A DNA stretch of 15,194 nucleotides from an uncultured Eubacteriales bacterium (GTDB lineage: Bacteria > Bacillota > Clostridia > Oscillospirales > QAMX01): the NCBI GenBank assembly GCA_900551265.1, contig URVL01000042.1, positions 1 to 15,194 of the forward strand, written 5' to 3'. Within the stretch, counting starts at the first letter, position 1; each line of letters opens with the position of its first letter. The notes under the pieces are model-generated. The model was given only the letters and a program-made list of their open reading frames with translations, ran no database searches and was not told the origin of the DNA. Both the position numbers and the translations under genes were made by a program. Of this stretch, positions 14,286 to 15,194 are shown piece by piece.

Positions 14286-15194
14286 TGGATTGGAGCAAAG
14301 GATTTTCAGCAAGATATATTTTAACAACAGTTGACCCTAAGACGTGGACAGACCGTCAAGAATTTGAATTTACTGAGGGTAGTATTGACCGGGACAGTAC
14401 GTCAGATTTAAGGGAATCTGCTTCCGTCACAATGACGGAAAAGATAACAGACAATGAGTGTTGGGTCCGCATTTACCTACAAGCCAGACAGGGAGGGTCG
14501 GGAGCAAAAGTAGCGCTATTTACTGGCCTGACCGCCTTCCCAGAAAGAAAGCTTGATGGTGTGAGAGAAACTTACAATATTGACTGTTATTCCGTTCTCA
14601 AGCCGGCAGATGATGTAATCCTGCCGCGTGGCTATTATGCACCAGCCGGTAGCGGAGCAAAACAGATTAAAAATCTGCTTAATGATTGCATCCCCGCCCC
14701 TGTGTATGTCGAAGGAACATCGCCGATAACTACAGATAATATCGTTGCGGAAGATGGGGAAACAAGGCTCACAATGGCGCTGCATATTTTAGATGCCATT
14801 GGCTGGCGGATGCGAATACTTGGCGATGGAAGTATTGTTATCTGCGCAAATGATAATAATAGCAGTCTTACGGTGGGAATTAACGCGAACGACATCATAG
14901 AGTGTGATGTAACAGACACATTTAATTGGTACGACACACCGAACTGTTTTATGGCAATACATGACGATTACGGCGCAGCCATCGCGCGGGACGACAGCCC
15001 GGACAGTTATTTATCAACCGTCAGCCGGGGCAGGGAAGTGTGGAAATCGGAAACAGGCGTTGAATTATCTTCCGGGGAAAACATAGCGGCTTATGCCGTT
15101 AGAAAACTAAAAGAATTGCAGAATCCTGCCAGAACGATACAGTATAGCCGGCGATTTTTCGAGGACGTTCTTTTAGGCGATGTGGTCTTTCTAA
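14285..15194 (+). CDS. Baseplate hub / tail-tip protein, 3' partial
   Basis: The reading frame is open from ATG 14285 to the window end (303 complete codons), so the C-terminus is missing. The start overlaps the previous stop (TGATG), with GAGGTGG at 14274-14280 as ribosome site. The N-terminus (WSKGFSARYILTTVDPKTW) leads into strands with LRESASVTMTE and VALFTGLTAFPERKLDGVRE. A middle segment with LPRGYYAPAGSGAKQIKNLL and LTMALHILDAIGWRMRILGD follows. The late part has VTDTFNWYDTPNCFMAIHDD and YSRRFFEDVLLGDVV. This layout, strands then a helix-containing module then a further barrel, is that of tail hub proteins related to Mu gpP/T4 gp27 and of the N-terminal part of tail-associated lysins (Tal). 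A lysin domain could lie downstream but cannot be judged here. The role is inferred from layout and gene order. Confidence 0.6.
   Translation, partial: MDWSKGFSARYILTTVDPKTWTDRQEFEFTEGSIDRDSTSDLRESASVTMTEKITDNECWVRIYLQARQGGSGAKVALFTGLTAFPERKLDGVRETYNIDCYSVLKPADDVILPRGYYAPAGSGAKQIKNLLNDCIPAPVYVEGTSPITTDNIVAEDGETRLTMALHILDAIGWRMRILGDGSIVICANDNNSSLTVGINANDIIECDVTDTFNWYDTPNCFMAIHDDYGAAIARDDSPDSYLSTVSRGREVWKSETGVELSSGENIAAYAVRKLKELQNPARTIQYSRRFFEDVLLGDVVFL

Noticed and set aside
1..15194. Defence island, CRISPR array, tRNA, transposon or retroelement
   Set aside because: All 15 kb are accounted for by contiguous phage structural and lysin genes; no repeat-spacer pattern, tRNA-like fold, transposase or reverse transcriptase motif was seen.

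Overview
The window is a continuous stretch of the late (virion structural) region of a tailed siphovirus-type phage or prophage. All genes lie on the + strand, packed head to tail. Most joins are 1-4 nt stop/start overlaps (TAATG, ATGA, TTGA) and nearly every gene has a good Shine-Dalgarno sequence. Strong purine-rich ribosome sites, a moderate-to-low GC content by eye, and protein families typical of Firmicutes phages suggest a Gram-positive, probably Clostridia-type host (inference). The early, regulatory and integration regions are not in the window, so a free phage and an integrated prophage cannot be told apart.

Layout. Bases 1-533 hold the C-terminal nuclease part of the large terminase. 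Next come the portal (539-1897), an SPP1 gp7/Mu F-like minor head protein (1900-2892) and an HK97 gp10-like protein (2892-3299). Two peptidoglycan hydrolases then sit inside the head block: an NlpC/P60-like cysteine hydrolase (3299-3799) and a GH25 lysozyme with a C-terminal peptidoglycan-binding domain (3804-4754). A 71-nt gap with two small inverted repeats, the longest gap in the window, precedes the scaffold (4826-5410) and major capsid protein (5423-6379). The head-tail interface follows (connector 6394-6882, adaptor 6879-7226, tail completion 7223-7588). The tail genes are the tail tube (7601-8176), the tail assembly chaperone pair (8187-8833), the tape measure (8830-11154), a 1043-residue FN3-type distal tail protein (11154-14285) and the start of a baseplate hub-like protein that runs off the window end.

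How the genes work together. Scaffold, capsid, portal and minor head protein build the procapsid. The terminase packages DNA through the portal, and the connector, adaptor and completion proteins close the head and join the tail. The tail tube polymerises around the tape measure with help from the chaperones. The FN3 protein and the hub form the tail tip. The two lysins would cut the cell wall at lysis, or possibly during entry; no holin is visible.

Most notable points: (i) a well-supported programmed -1 frameshift in the chaperone pair, a T TTT TTC heptamer at 8510-8516 preceded by a GGAGGT Shine-Dalgarno-like element; (ii) the dual-lysin cassette between head genes; (iii) a very large FN3 protein where a small distal tail protein would be expected; (iv) four in-register 44-residue repeats in the tape measure. 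I found no tRNA, CRISPR array, transposon or defence system. The window is mainly a compact structural module with some unusual gene placement.
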